Shown here: positions 1 to 7,810 of the stretch, in pieces
How the letters are laid out: each line of letters begins with the position of its first letter
Numbering within the stretch: the first letter of the stretch is position 1
Assembly: GCA_036513075.1 (NCBI GenBank)
Contig: DATBZS010000080.1
Span: 1-36,412, forward strand
Reading direction: 5' to 3'
Origin: Bog-756 sp036513075
GTDB lineage: Bacteria; Actinomycetota; Acidimicrobiia; Acidimicrobiales; RAAP-2
DNA length: 36,412 bases
Notes under the pieces: generated by a model
Database searches by the model: none
The model's input: the letters and a program-made list of their open reading frames with translations, nothing else
What the model was told of the DNA's origin: nothing
Position numbers and translations under genes: made by a program

Positions 1-532
1 CCGACCGATCGGGCCGGCCGACGAGGCGGTTGCGCTCCTGCCCGGACCCGAGCCGCTGAAGCCGAGCTTCCGTGACCGCTGGCGGGCCCGACGCAAGGCC
101 CGGAGGGCCGCCCGCGGGCGCCGGTTGATCACCATTCGCACGGTGCTGTTCGCCGTGATTCTGGTCGTAATCGTGTACGCCGCGTTCTATGCGGTGCGTT
201 GGTATGACACCAACGCGTACTACGTGCAGGTCAACAGCAATGAGCTGATGATCTACCACGGCCGCATCGGCGGGGGCGTGCTCTACAAGCCGGTCGAGGT
301 GGAGCGCACCGGCTTCACCACAGCCGACGTGCCGCCCTACACCGTGCCCCAACTGGTGACCGGAGTTCAGGAGAGCTCGCTCCAGGCCGCGCAGCGCTAC
401 GTGGCCAATCTGGTTGCGTCCCAGAAGCAGATCACCTGCGCTCAGAACCCGTTCACCTCCGGCTGCTCCACCACGCCGACCACGGTGCCGGTCGGCGGAG
501 TATCAGCAACCACGATGACAGGAGCCCCCTGA
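1..532 (+). CDS. pstP: PstP-type Ser/Thr phosphatase, C-terminal part (5' truncated by window)
   Basis: The reading frame is open from the window edge, so only the tail of the gene is visible. It shows a basic juxtamembrane stretch rich in Arg, one transmembrane helix (roughly codons 43-65 of the visible part), then an extracytoplasmic domain of about 110 residues with YYVQV, IYHGR, a DVPPY segment and a terminal SSLQAAQRYVANL helix, followed by a Thr/Pro tail. This is the pattern of the extracellular domain of actinobacterial PstP, the PP2C phosphatase that reverses PknA/PknB phosphorylation. The catalytic PP2C domain would lie upstream. The stop overlaps the next start as TGATG, so it is translationally coupled to pbpA. 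In mycobacteria rodA lies between these two genes; here it does not. The assignment rests on domain layout and neighbours. Confidence 0.72.
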   Translation, partial: RPIGPADEAVALLPGPEPLKPSFRDRWRARRKARRAARGRRLITIRTVLFAVILVVIVYAAFYAVRWYDTNAYYVQVNSNELMIYHGRIGGGVLYKPVEVERTGFTTADVPPYTVPQLVTGVQESSLQAAQRYVANLVASQKQITCAQNPFTSGCSTTPTTVPVGGVSATTMTGAP

Positions 533-2058
533 TGGAGCGAAGGATCCGATGGCTCGGAATCGTCATGGTGGTCTGCTTCATCGCCCTGTTCGTCCAGCTC
601 AACAACATCCAGGTCGTCAAGGCCCACGCCCTGTCCACGTCTCCGAACAACCCTCGGGTGATCCAGGTGAACCGCAATGACCCCCGGGGCGACATCCTGT
701 CCTCCGACGGCGTCGTGCTGGCCAGCTCGGTGCCGTCGACGACGGGCTATTACAAGTACCAGCGGGTCTACAACCCGCTCACGGCGACGCTGTTCTCGCA
801 GATCGTCGGGTATGACACCATCTTCGGGACCCGCACCGGCGTCGAAGCCGAATACAACCAATACCTCCAGTCGCACACCCGGCCGGCCAAGAACCTCAGT
901 GATCTCCTGACCACCCGCACCACCACCGGCAACGTGTACCTCACCATCAATTCGGGCCTCCAACTGAAGGTCGCGGGGATCGTCGAGGGGATCAACAAGG
1001 GCGGCAGTGCCCCCCAGGCCGGCGCGGTGGTCATCAACGTGAAGACCGGGGCGATCGAGGCGATGTACGGGCGACCCACCTACAACCCGATCCCACTGAC
1101 CTCTCAGAACTCGAAGGCGGTGACGGCGTACTACAACTCGGTCGATCCGGGTAACGGGTCGACCAGTCCGCTCGTCTCCCAGGCCTTCCAGCACGGCTTC
1201 CTGCCCGGGTCGACCTTCAAGGTGGTGACGTCTTCGGCCGTCTACGACCACCAGCCGGCGTTGGCCAAGGTGAACTACCCGTCCCCGGTTACGACCACGA
1301 ACCCGCCGATATCCGGCTGCATCTCGGTGCCCCAGACACCGTTGCCGCTCTGCAACTACGCCCATGAGGTCTGCTCCGGCACCATCCAGCAGGCGCTGCC
1401 CCAGTCGTGCAACACGATCTTCGCCCAGTACGGCATGGCGCTGAAGACGAGCCTGAACACCGAGGCCGAGGCCTTCGGGTTCAACAAGCAGGTCCCCCTC
1501 GACCTCCCCAACGTCGGAGTCTCCAACTTCCCGACCGCGGCCGAACTGGTCAACAACTCCCCACTGCAGGCCTACTCGGCGTTCGGCCAGGGCACGGCGG
1601 TCAGCTCCGATATCGCGACGACCCTGCAGATGGGCCTGGTGGCCGCCGGCATTGCCAATCGTGGGGTGATCATGACCCCCCACGTGATGCAGCAGATCCG
1701 GGACTCACAGGGCAATCTCGTCGAGACGTACAAGCCCACCCCGTGGCTGACGGCCACCAACCCGTTCACCGCGGCCGCGGTGACCTCGCTGATGCAGGCC
1801 GTCGTCACCAGCGGGACCGCGACGGGCGTCTTTCCCGCCAACGAAGACGTGGCCGCCAAGACCGGCACCGCCGAGACGTCAGGGGCATTCGGTCAGCCGC
1901 TCACCAACGACTGGATGATCGCCTTCGCCCCGGCCAACGATCCGAGGGTGGCAGTCGCGGTGTCGGTGCCGAATCAGGCGCCGAGCTCCACCGGTGCCGA
2001 GATCTCCGGTCCTCCGGCCGCGGCCATCCTCTCGGCCGCACTGGCGGCCACCCCATGA
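532..2058 (+). CDS. pbpA: Class B penicillin-binding protein (PbpA-type transpeptidase)
   Basis: A 508-residue septal/elongation peptidoglycan DD-transpeptidase. An N-terminal signal anchor (about residues 6-24) places it in the membrane with the catalytic domain outside. All three active-site motifs are present: STFK with nucleophile Ser227 and Lys230, SCN at 292-294, and KTG at 443-445. The dimerisation region precedes residue 150. The length is close to mycobacterial PbpA (about 490). The ATG overlaps the upstream stop (TGATG), which fixes the start. It sits between pstP and pknB as in actinobacteria, where PbpA is a PknB substrate (family knowledge, not seen here). A class B PBP normally works with a SEDS glycosyltransferase (RodA/FtsW), but none is adjacent in this window. 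Confidence 0.93.
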   Translation: MERRIRWLGIVMVVCFIALFVQLNNIQVVKAHALSTSPNNPRVIQVNRNDPRGDILSSDGVVLASSVPSTTGYYKYQRVYNPLTATLFSQIVGYDTIFGTRTGVEAEYNQYLQSHTRPAKNLSDLLTTRTTTGNVYLTINSGLQLKVAGIVEGINKGGSAPQAGAVVINVKTGAIEAMYGRPTYNPIPLTSQNSKAVTAYYNSVDPGNGSTSPLVSQAFQHGFLPGSTFKVVTSSAVYDHQPALAKVNYPSPVTTTNPPISGCISVPQTPLPLCNYAHEVCSGTIQQALPQSCNTIFAQYGMALKTSLNTEAEAFGFNKQVPLDLPNVGVSNFPTAAELVNNSPLQAYSAFGQGTAVSSDIATTLQMGLVAAGIANRGVIMTPHVMQQIRDSQGNLVETYKPTPWLTATNPFTAAAVTSLMQAVVTSGTATGVFPANEDVAAKTGTAETSGAFGQPLTNDWMIAFAPANDPRVAVAVSVPNQAPSSTGAEISGPPAAAILSAALAATP

Positions 2059-2146
2059 TCGACAGGGCAGGACGGGGCGTATGTCCCGAGATTCCATCTA
2101 TGAGTACACCGGAACCGAGCGATAGCAGGCATAGGCTTTGACCCAC

Positions 2147-3961
2147 ATGGATCCCAATGAGACGCCGCGTGTCTTCTCCGAGCGCTATGAACTGAATCAC
2201 CTGATCGCGCGGGGGGGCATGGCCGAGGTCTACCGCGCCCATGACCGCCTGCTCGACCGTCCGGTCGCGCTCAAGGTCCTCTTTCCCGAGCTGTCCGTCG
2301 ACCGCTCATTCGTGGAGCGGTTCCGCCGTGAGGCCCAGGCCGCCGCCAACCTCTCCCACCCCAACATCGTCCCGGTGTTCGACTGGGGCGAGGACACCGG
2401 TACCTACTTCATCGTCATGGAGTTCATCGACGGACGGCCGCTGTCGTCGATTCTCAAGTCCGCGGGGCCGCTGTCGGCCGAGCGGACCGCCGACATCGGC
2501 TCCCACGTGGCTGCCGCTCTCGGCTATGCCCACAAGCACGGGGTGATCCACCGGGACGTCAAGCCCGGAAACGTCCTCATCACCGACGATGGCCAGGTCA
2601 AGGTGACTGATTTTGGCATCGCCCGTGCCGTCAACACCGAGGAGAGCCTCACGCAGACCGGTGCGGTCATGGGGACAGCCACCTACTTCTCCCCCGAGCA
2701 GGCCGAGGGGCTCGGGGTCGACTCGCGCAGCGACATCTACTCACTCGGCGTCGTCCTGTTCGAGATGGTCACCGGAAGGCCGCCCTTCCTCGGCGAATCG
2801 CCCGTGGCGGTCGCCTCCAAGCACGTGCGGGACAACCCGCCGGCGCCCCGTGAGCTCAACCCGCAGATTCCGCCGACCTTCGAGGCCATCATCCTCAAAT
2901 CGATGGCCAAGGACCCGGCTCACCGCTACGCCACGGCCGAAGAGCTGCGAGCCGACCTGCTCCGCTTCAACGAGGGCCGAAGCGTCCTCGCCATGGAGGA
3001 CACCACGTCGGTGATCGGCGTGGCCGGTGCCACCACCACGATGACCGCGGTGGCTGGCATGGACGACACCCGGACGGTCGACTCTATCGGTGGCGGTGCG
3101 TCCGACGGTGCCGACGGCGGTGCGCCCGACGAGTCCGACTCCAACCGGACCCGCAACTACGCCATCGCCCTGGTGCTCCTGCTCCTGCTGCTGGCGGCTG
3201 CCGGGTTCTTCCTGGGCCGGAACCTCGGCTACTTCGGGGGCCAGGCGTCGTTCAACGTGCCGGACGTGGTCGGCCAACAGGCCGCCGTGGCCACGGCCAC
3301 CCTGCGGGCCGACGGGCTCAACGTCACCCAGGTCCAGCAAGTGTCGAACAACACCCCGGGCACGGTCATCTCCACTAACCCCGACGCCAAGTCCCTGGTC
3401 AAAAAAGGTGACACGGTCACCATCAAGGTCGCCCAGCTGCCGCCGCCCGTCCAGGTCACGGTGCCGGAAGGGCTCGTCAACACCACCCAGACCAACGCCA
3501 CGCAAATCCTCCAGAGCGCGGGTTTGACCACCACCATCGTCACCAAGGTGAGCTCGGCCCAGAAGGGGACGGTGCTGAGCACCAACCCGACCTCGGGCAC
3601 CAGGATCAACCAGGGCTCGGCTGTGGCGCTGACGGTGTCGTCCGGTCCGGCCAACGCCATCGTCCCGTCACTGGTCGGCCTTTCCCAGCCGGTTGCGGGT
3701 CAGACCCTGGCCAGCGCCGGGCTCGTGCCCGGGAACGTGACCTCTGTCGCCTCGTCCCAGTATGCGCCAGGCATCGTGGTGTCCTCGAACCCGGGTACTG
3801 GGGCCAGCGTGGCGCCGGGTACTCCGGTCGACATCGCGGTGTCCTCCGGCCCGCCGCCGACCACCACCACCACATCGTCGTCGACCACCACCACGTCGTC
3901 CACGACAACCACGACTGCTCCGGCCAAGGGCGGCGGGGGCGGTCCGGGCGCTGGGGGCTGA
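2147..3961 (+). CDS. pknB: Transmembrane Ser/Thr protein kinase with three PASTA repeats
   Basis: A receptor-type Hanks kinase. With the ATG start (604 aa) the cytoplasmic domain has the glycine loop GGMAEVY, ATP-binding Lys43, the HRDVKPGN catalytic loop (Asp137), DFG at 155-157 and an activation loop TQTGAVMGTATY close to that of mycobacterial PknB, whose two loop Thr are autophosphorylated. A Leu-rich transmembrane helix lies near residues 338-358, followed by three extracellular PASTA repeats (about residues 370-570), each with the VP.V.G and G.V pattern. PASTA domains bind muropeptides/lipid II. The protein ends in an unusual Ser/Thr-only run and a Gly-rich tail. A TTG at 2138 is an in-frame alternative start. 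TAGGCT at 2132-2137 could be a -10 box, which would favour ATG 2147. The role is control of growth and division with pstP and pbpA. Confidence 0.93.
   Translation: MDPNETPRVFSERYELNHLIARGGMAEVYRAHDRLLDRPVALKVLFPELSVDRSFVERFRREAQAAANLSHPNIVPVFDWGEDTGTYFIVMEFIDGRPLSSILKSAGPLSAERTADIGSHVAAALGYAHKHGVIHRDVKPGNVLITDDGQVKVTDFGIARAVNTEESLTQTGAVMGTATYFSPEQAEGLGVDSRSDIYSLGVVLFEMVTGRPPFLGESPVAVASKHVRDNPPAPRELNPQIPPTFEAIILKSMAKDPAHRYATAEELRADLLRFNEGRSVLAMEDTTSVIGVAGATTTMTAVAGMDDTRTVDSIGGGASDGADGGAPDESDSNRTRNYAIALVLLLLLLAAAGFFLGRNLGYFGGQASFNVPDVVGQQAAVATATLRADGLNVTQVQQVSNNTPGTVISTNPDAKSLVKKGDTVTIKVAQLPPPVQVTVPEGLVNTTQTNATQILQSAGLTTTIVTKVSSAQKGTVLSTNPTSGTRINQGSAVALTVSSGPANAIVPSLVGLSQPVAGQTLASAGLVPGNVTSVASSQYAPGIVVSSNPGTGASVAPGTPVDIAVSSGPPPTTTTTSSSTTTTSSTTTTTAPAKGGGGGPGAGG
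3861..3957 (+). repeat. Low-complexity Thr/Ser then Gly tail in pknB
   Basis: The 3' end of pknB is built from repeated acc/tcg/acg codons giving an almost pure Thr/Ser run, then a Gly-rich end. It lies outside the membrane, after the last PASTA repeat, so it is probably a flexible wall-spanning tail. Such runs can change length by slippage. Confidence 0.7.
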
Positions 3962-4003
3962 CCTGAGTCGAGGTGGCGGGTCGCCTTACAGGCGACCGTA
4001 GAT

Positions 4004-4588
4004 TCAGGCGACGACGGCTGTGGCCAGGAAGTTGGCCAGGAGAGACGGGCCCTCAGGGGTGAGCAATGACTCGGGGTGGAACTGCACGCCCTCGACGGCC
4101 AGGGTCCGGTGGCGCAGACCCATGATCACCCCGTCGACGGTTCGTGCCGTCACCTCGAGCACGTCGGGGACGGTGGTGGGCTCCACGACCAGCGAGTGGT
4201 AGCGGGTGGCCGTGAAAGGATCCGGCAGTCCGTCGAACACGCCGCTGCCGTCGTGGTGGATGGCGGAGGTCTTGCCGTGCATCAGGCTCGGGGCCCGGAC
4301 GACGTCACCTCCGAAGGCCTGCCCGATGGCCTGGTGGCCGAGGCAGACCCCGAGGATGGGGATCACCCCGGCCAGCTCTTCGATCACGGCCAGCGACACG
4401 CCGGCATCCTCGGGACGCCCGGGACCAGGGGAGATGAGGATCAGGTCGGGTGCGGCCGCCCGGATGCCATCGACGTCAATCGCGTCGTTGCGGTGGACGA
4501 CCGGGTCGGCGCCGAGTTCGCCCAGCTCCTGGACCAGGTTGTAGACGAACGAGTCGTAGTTGTCGATGACCAGTACTCGCGTCGCCAT
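4004..4588 (-). CDS. trpG: Glutamine amidotransferase of anthranilate/aminodeoxychorismate synthase (TrpG/PabA)
   Basis: A 194-residue class I glutamine amidotransferase that supplies ammonia to the chorismate-using partner (TrpE or PabB). The catalytic triad is visible: Cys82 in GVCLGHQ, His171 and Glu173 in FHPES. The N-terminus MATRVLVIDNYDSF is the canonical start of the family, so the ATG at 4588 is chosen over the longer open frame. Genes of this type sit next to pknB in mycobacteria too. It converges with pknB (43 bp gap) and diverges from crgA. Upstream, TACGAT lies 9 nt from the ATG, a possible -10 box. TrpG and PabA cannot be told apart from sequence alone, and one protein may serve both pathways. 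No partner subunit is in the window. Confidence 0.9.
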   Translation of the reverse strand: MATRVLVIDNYDSFVYNLVQELGELGADPVVHRNDAIDVDGIRAAAPDLILISPGPGRPEDAGVSLAVIEELAGVIPILGVCLGHQAIGQAFGGDVVRAPSLMHGKTSAIHHDGSGVFDGLPDPFTATRYHSLVVEPTTVPDVLEVTARTVDGVIMGLRHRTLAVEGVQFHPESLLTPEGPSLLANFLATAVVA

Positions 4589-4597
4589 GGGCCACCG

Positions 4598-4603
4598 ATC
4601 GTA
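4598..4603 (-). promoter_or_regulatory. Putative -10 box of trpG
   Basis: TACGAT on the minus strand ends 9 nt before the trpG ATG, and no Shine-Dalgarno sequence is seen. This fits a nearly leaderless transcript. Inference from pattern only. Confidence 0.35.
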
Positions 4604-4670
4604 CCGGGCGCCCGGTGCAGTGAGCGACGGGGGTCGGGCCGGCCGGGCACGCGGGTCGCCTGACACTGGC

Positions 4671-4676
4671 TATCCT
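4671..4676 (+). promoter_or_regulatory. Putative -10 box of crgA (leaderless)
   Basis: TATCCT is followed by six bases and the crgA ATG. There is no Shine-Dalgarno sequence, so transcription probably starts at or next to the A of ATG. Confidence 0.45.
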
Positions 4677-4682
4677 TCGCCC

Positions 4683-5006
4683 ATGGCATCCACGGCCAAG
4701 CAAGGTCCGGGCAGGGTCTCCAAGAAGGGCGGGCGGGTCACACCGTCGGCCAAGAGCGGTGGAACGAAGTCCGGGTCGGCCTCCGGGTCGGTCCAGAGCA
4801 GCCGCTACACGCCCCCCATCGACCGGAGCACCAAGTCCAGCCCCCTGTGGTTCGGGATCCTGATCGTGGCCATGTTCGTACTCGGCGTCCTGATCGTCAT
4901 CCTCAACTACGTCGGCGCCCTGCCCGGAGGGGTCAACAACGTCTGGCTGGTGGCCGCCATCGGCTCGATCTTCGTCGGCCTGCTGCTCGCCACCCGCTAC
5001 CACTAG
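4683..5006 (+). CDS. crgA: Cell division protein CrgA
   Basis: A 107-residue small membrane protein. The first 50 residues are basic, Ser/Gly/Lys-rich and cytoplasmic. They are followed by the family signature RYTPP, then KSSPLW leading into transmembrane helix 1 (about 55-77), a short loop and helix 2 (about 87-103), and a basic end RYH. CrgA is an actinobacterial divisome component that in Mycobacterium binds FtsZ, FtsQ, FtsI and CwsA and in Streptomyces inhibits FtsZ ring formation (family knowledge). Its position beside the pknB/trpG block is conserved. The N-terminal extension is longer than in mycobacterial CrgA (about 93 aa). The start is set by the ATG with TATCCT six bases upstream. 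Confidence 0.92.
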   Translation: MASTAKQGPGRVSKKGGRVTPSAKSGGTKSGSASGSVQSSRYTPPIDRSTKSSPLWFGILIVAMFVLGVLIVILNYVGALPGGVNNVWLVAAIGSIFVGLLLATRYH

Positions 5007-5008
5007 CG

Positions 5009-5038
5009 CCGACTGCCGGAACGGCGTCCGGCAGTCGG
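5009..5038 (+). terminator. 12-bp perfect hairpin just after crgA
   Basis: Arms CCGACTGCCGGA (5009-5020) and TCCGGCAGTCGG (5027-5038) pair perfectly around a 6-nt loop, starting two bases after the crgA stop. No T-run follows, so it may be a Rho-assisted or bidirectional terminator between convergent crgA and the thiolase. Confidence 0.6.
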
Positions 5039-5048
5039 GCGGACATGC

Positions 5049-5076
5049 GAAGACCGGCCCCGCAGGGCCGGCCTTC
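5049..5076. terminator. Second hairpin in the crgA-thiolase intergenic space
   Basis: CCGGCCC (5054-5060) and GGGCCGG (5065-5071) form a 7-bp stem with loop CGCA. GAAG/CTTC extend it after one mismatch. With the hairpin at 5009 it makes a tandem between two convergent genes. It probably ends thiolase transcription on the minus strand. Confidence 0.55.
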
Positions 5077-5140
5077 GTCGTCGGTGTCTTGGTTACCGGT
5101 TGGTTCCTCCCGGCCGACCCCTTGGCCGACCGAGCGCGCC

Positions 5141-6322
5141 TCAGCCCAGGCGCTCGATGATGGTGGCGTTGGCCATGCCGCCGCCCTCGCACATGGTGAG
5201 CAGTCCGTAGCGACCGTTGGTCCGCTCCAGCTCGTTGAGCAGGGTGGCCATGAGCTTGGCTCCAGAGGCACCGAGCGGGTGGCCGAGGGCGATGGCCCCG
5301 CCGTTCACGTTCACCTTGTCCATGTCGGCATCGAGGTCCTTGGCCCAGGCCAGCGGCACCGAGGCGAACGCCTCGTTGATCTCGATGACGTCGATGTCGT
5401 CGAGGGTCAGCTTGCCCCGCTCGAGGGCCATGCGGGTGGCCGGAATGGGGCCGGTGAGCATGGTGATCGGGTCGCTGCCGGCCACCGCGAAGGAGTGGAA
5501 CCGGGCCCGGGGGGTGAGGCCGAGCGATGACGCCTTGGCCTCGCTCATGATCAGCACGCCCGAGGCGCCGTCGGTGATCTGGGACGAGTTGCCGGCCGTG
5601 ACCTTGCCGTTCTCGGGGCGGAAGGCCGGCTTCAGGTTGGCCAGCGTCTCGACCGAAGAGTCGGGGCGGATGCCCTCGTCGGTTGTGATCTGTTCGTCGG
5701 TGTCGTCGCGCTCGTCGTCCTTGATGGCCACCGGGATGATCTCCCGCTCGAAGCGGCCTTCGGCGGTGGCCTGGGCGGCCCGGTGGTGTGAGCGGGCGGA
5801 GAACTCGTCGAGGTCCTCGCGGCTCAGGCCCCACTGCTCGGCGATGAGCTCGGCGCCTTCGCCCTGGCCGACCAGTCCGCCCCGATCGGTGTAGCGGGCC
5901 ATGGCCCGGGGGCCGAAGGGGAAGCCCAGCTCACGGACGACCGAGGAGCCCATCGGTGTGCGCGACATGACCTCGACACCGGCGCCGATGACGACGTCGT
6001 AGGCGCCGGCCATGACACCCTGGGCCCCGAAGTGGAGGGCCTGCTGGCTGGAGCCGCACTGGCGGTCGATGGTGGTGGCGGGCACCGACTCGGGGTACCC
6101 GGCGGCCAGCACAGCGCTGCGGCCGACGTTGAGCGACTGCTCGCCCACCTGCATGACGCAGCCCATGATCACGTCGTCGACCAGGGCGGTGTCGAGGTCG
6201 TTGCGCTCGGCGAGGGCACGGAGGACCTCGGAGCCGAGGTCGGCGGCGTGCCAGTTGCGCAGCTTGCCGTTGCGCTTGCCTCCGGGGGTACGTACGGCGT
6301 CGATGATGACGGCGTCAGCCAT
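5141..6322 (-). CDS. Thiolase family protein (acetyl-CoA C-acyltransferase)
   Basis: A 393-residue biosynthetic/degradative thiolase that condenses or cleaves acyl-CoA and acetyl-CoA. The nucleophile is Cys89 in DRQCGSSQQAL. The C-terminal domain carries the NVNGGAIALGHPLGASGA motif (catalytic His) and the second Cys in CEGGGMANA, followed by only a few residues, the usual thiolase end. The ATG at 6322 has an AAGGAG ribosome site 7 nt upstream, which overrides a much longer upstream open frame. The sequence resembles actinobacterial FadA-type 3-ketoacyl-CoA thiolases, but the substrate cannot be read from it. It diverges from a PaaI-like thioesterase, so both may act on acyl-CoAs. No partner beta-oxidation genes are in the window. 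Confidence 0.93.
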   Translation of the reverse strand: MADAVIIDAVRTPGGKRNGKLRNWHAADLGSEVLRALAERNDLDTALVDDVIMGCVMQVGEQSLNVGRSAVLAAGYPESVPATTIDRQCGSSQQALHFGAQGVMAGAYDVVIGAGVEVMSRTPMGSSVVRELGFPFGPRAMARYTDRGGLVGQGEGAELIAEQWGLSREDLDEFSARSHHRAAQATAEGRFEREIIPVAIKDDERDDTDEQITTDEGIRPDSSVETLANLKPAFRPENGKVTAGNSSQITDGASGVLIMSEAKASSLGLTPRARFHSFAVAGSDPITMLTGPIPATRMALERGKLTLDDIDVIEINEAFASVPLAWAKDLDADMDKVNVNGGAIALGHPLGASGAKLMATLLNELERTNGRYGLLTMCEGGGMANATIIERLG

Positions 6323-6537
6323 GGTGTGTCTCCTTGCTGTGGTCCGGCGGAAGGATCCTGCCGGCCGTAGTCGGTCGTGGAGTGCTGCGGGACCGGGCCC
6401 CGCCGGGCGGCCACGGTGGTCGCCGTGCCCACAGACTACCGGGAGCGCTGCGGTGCGGCCACCGCCCCGGGTGCCCGTCGTGGCCCCGTTGTACCGTCCG
6501 GCGGGGCCGCACCACCCGGGTTGTCCCATCCCGGCGC

Positions 6538-6543
6538 TACGGT
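6538..6543 (+). promoter_or_regulatory. Putative -10 box of the thioesterase gene (leaderless)
   Basis: TACGGT is separated by 7 nt from the ATG at 6551, with no Shine-Dalgarno sequence. This is the same arrangement as crgA. Confidence 0.4.
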
Positions 6544-6550
6544 CTCGGCC

Positions 6551-7006
6551 ATGACAGGTCGGATCAAGGACATGGATCGCTGGCTCGGCAACGGCGGCAT
6601 GGTGCTCATCGGCACCGTCGGCGGATCGCTCGACGACTACGGCGTCGACGGCGAGGACCTCGGCTGGGTGTCGGGCACCTTCGTACCGACGACCGCGGCC
6701 TGCAACCCGCACGGCATCGTGCAGGCAGGCGTCCACGCCCTCATGCTCGATGCAGCCATGAACTTCGCCATCAATGCCGCCCTGCCCGGCAAGTCGCGGA
6801 CCCGGGGCACGCTCGAGATGAAGATCGAGACGATGCGCCCCGCCATGGACGGTGGGACCTACTCGCTGCGGGGCGAGGTGGTTCGCATGGCCCGGCAGGT
6901 GGCCTACGCCGAGGCCAGCGTCACCGATGGCGAGGGTCAGTTGGTCAGCCGCTCGACCGGCACGTTCCTGCTCTACCGACCCGACGGCGAGCCGCCCAGC
7001 GACTGA
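6551..7006 (+). CDS. PaaI/YbgC-like hotdog-fold thioesterase
   Basis: A 151-residue protein with the PaaI-type hotdog pattern: a central helix with NPHGIVQAGVHALMLDAAM (family form HGG...LLD), then strands with GTLEMKIETMRPA and a final beta-strand STGTFLLYRP. Such enzymes hydrolyse acyl-CoA thioesters in the cytoplasm, and the specificity is not readable. The canonical HGG is HGI here, while the Asp of the helix is kept. It is divergent from the thiolase with 228 bp between the starts, which hold both promoters. A 26-nt hairpin follows the stop. Confidence 0.8.
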   Translation: MTGRIKDMDRWLGNGGMVLIGTVGGSLDDYGVDGEDLGWVSGTFVPTTAACNPHGIVQAGVHALMLDAAMNFAINAALPGKSRTRGTLEMKIETMRPAMDGGTYSLRGEVVRMARQVAYAEASVTDGEGQLVSRSTGTFLLYRPDGEPPSD

Positions 7007-7013
7007 CACGGGT

Positions 7014-7039
7014 GATCCCGTCTCGGATGGGACGGGATC
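7014..7039 (+). terminator. Hairpin after the thioesterase gene
   Basis: GATCCCGTC (7014-7022) pairs with GACGGGATC (7031-7039). A T-G and a C-G pair continue inward to a GGAT loop, giving an 11-bp stem. It begins 8 nt after the stop and has no T-run. It is probably the transcription end of the thioesterase gene. Confidence 0.55.
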
Positions 7040-7077
7040 GGTACTCGCGGCACACCGGCGTGCCGCCCCAGACCGTT

Positions 7078-7103
7078 CCGGCACTGTGCCAGCACTGTGC
7101 CGG
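7078..7103. promoter_or_regulatory. Near-perfect 26-bp palindrome upstream of comF
   Basis: CCGGCAC-T-GTGC and GCAC-T-GTGCCGG form an inverted repeat broken only by symmetric T/T positions and a two-base centre. The unit GGCACTGTGCC is itself an inverted repeat and most of it occurs twice. It lies 17 nt before the probable comF start, where an operator would be. The regulator is unknown. Confidence 0.4.
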
Positions 7104-7119
7104 CCGTCCCGGGAGCGTC

Positions 7120-7797
7120 GTGCCCACTGTGAGCCCCACCTTTGACCGTCTCGTCCCGGTTCGACCCGACGGGTCCGCACCTCCGCCGTGTGCGGTCTGC
7201 GGCCGCTCTGTCCGCCGACCTACATCGGTCTGCTTCTGCTGCCGGTTGACCGCCCGCCAACTCGGCCTGCCCCTGGTGCCACTGGTGGCCCTGCGTGAGT
7301 ACCGCATAGGGGATGCCGACCACCGGCGCCTGCGCGGCTACAAGGACGCACCGACGCCAGCGCAGCGCTAGTGCTACCGACGCGAGGTGGTCGACGGCCT
7401 GGCGGAGTGGATGACGGTCCATAGCTGCCTGCTCGTGGACCGGTTCGGGCCGTGGTCGGTAGTGACCACCGTGCCCTCGACCCGGCGGATCGGTCCGGCG
7501 CCGGCCGAGGCGCTGGTCGACGGGGTGCCCTCGCTGGCCGATCGGCACCTCCGCCTGCTCGGCCGGGGGAGAGGCCGACTCGACCACCTGGAAGCCGCCC
7601 GCGACGGGTTCGCACCCCTGGCCGGCGTCGACCGGTCCGGACTCGACCGGCTCCCGGTGCTGGTGTTCGACGACAGCGTCACCACCGGGTCGCGGGCCCA
7701 GTCGGCCGCCGCCGCCCTCCGGCTGGTCGGAGCCCGGGTGGTGGGGATCGTGGTCGTCGGCCGGGCGCTGGCCCCGGTGGCAACTGTTGATTGCTAA
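7120..7797 (+). pseudogene. ComF-type phosphoribosyltransferase interrupted by an in-frame TAG
   Basis: The 5' part has the ComF zinc-ribbon pairs CAVC and CFCC and a YRIGDADHRRLRGYKD segment matching the ComF linker. The 3' part has the phosphoribosyltransferase signature VLVFDDSVTTGSRA. Both lie in the same frame and are separated only by TAG at 7369-7371, with the codons after it (CYRREVVDGLAEWM) continuing the family pattern. One base change or a sequencing error could explain this. Otherwise the gene is dead or makes two pieces, the second possibly from GTG 7387 (136 aa). ComF proteins take part in DNA uptake in competent bacteria, but in actinobacteria their role is unclear. The start (GTG 7120 or 7129) is uncertain. 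Confidence 0.7.
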
Positions 7798-7810
7798 ATC
7801 CCGGTCACCA

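Noticed and set aside
442..1683. A 413-codon open frame antisense to pbpA, and similar long frames at 8314-10233, 13727-15100 and 20012-21982
   Set aside because: They are mirror or shifted frames of well-supported genes in high-GC DNA, have Arg/Gly/Pro-rich products and match no family.
2100..2141. A 13-codon open frame starting ATGAGTACACC before pknB
   Set aside because: No ribosome site and no sign of conservation; it overlaps the pknB alternative start. Too weak to call a leader peptide.
3861..3921. The acc/tcg-rich run in pknB as a CRISPR or intergenic repeat
   Set aside because: It is in frame within the coding sequence and translates to Thr/Ser, with no spacers.
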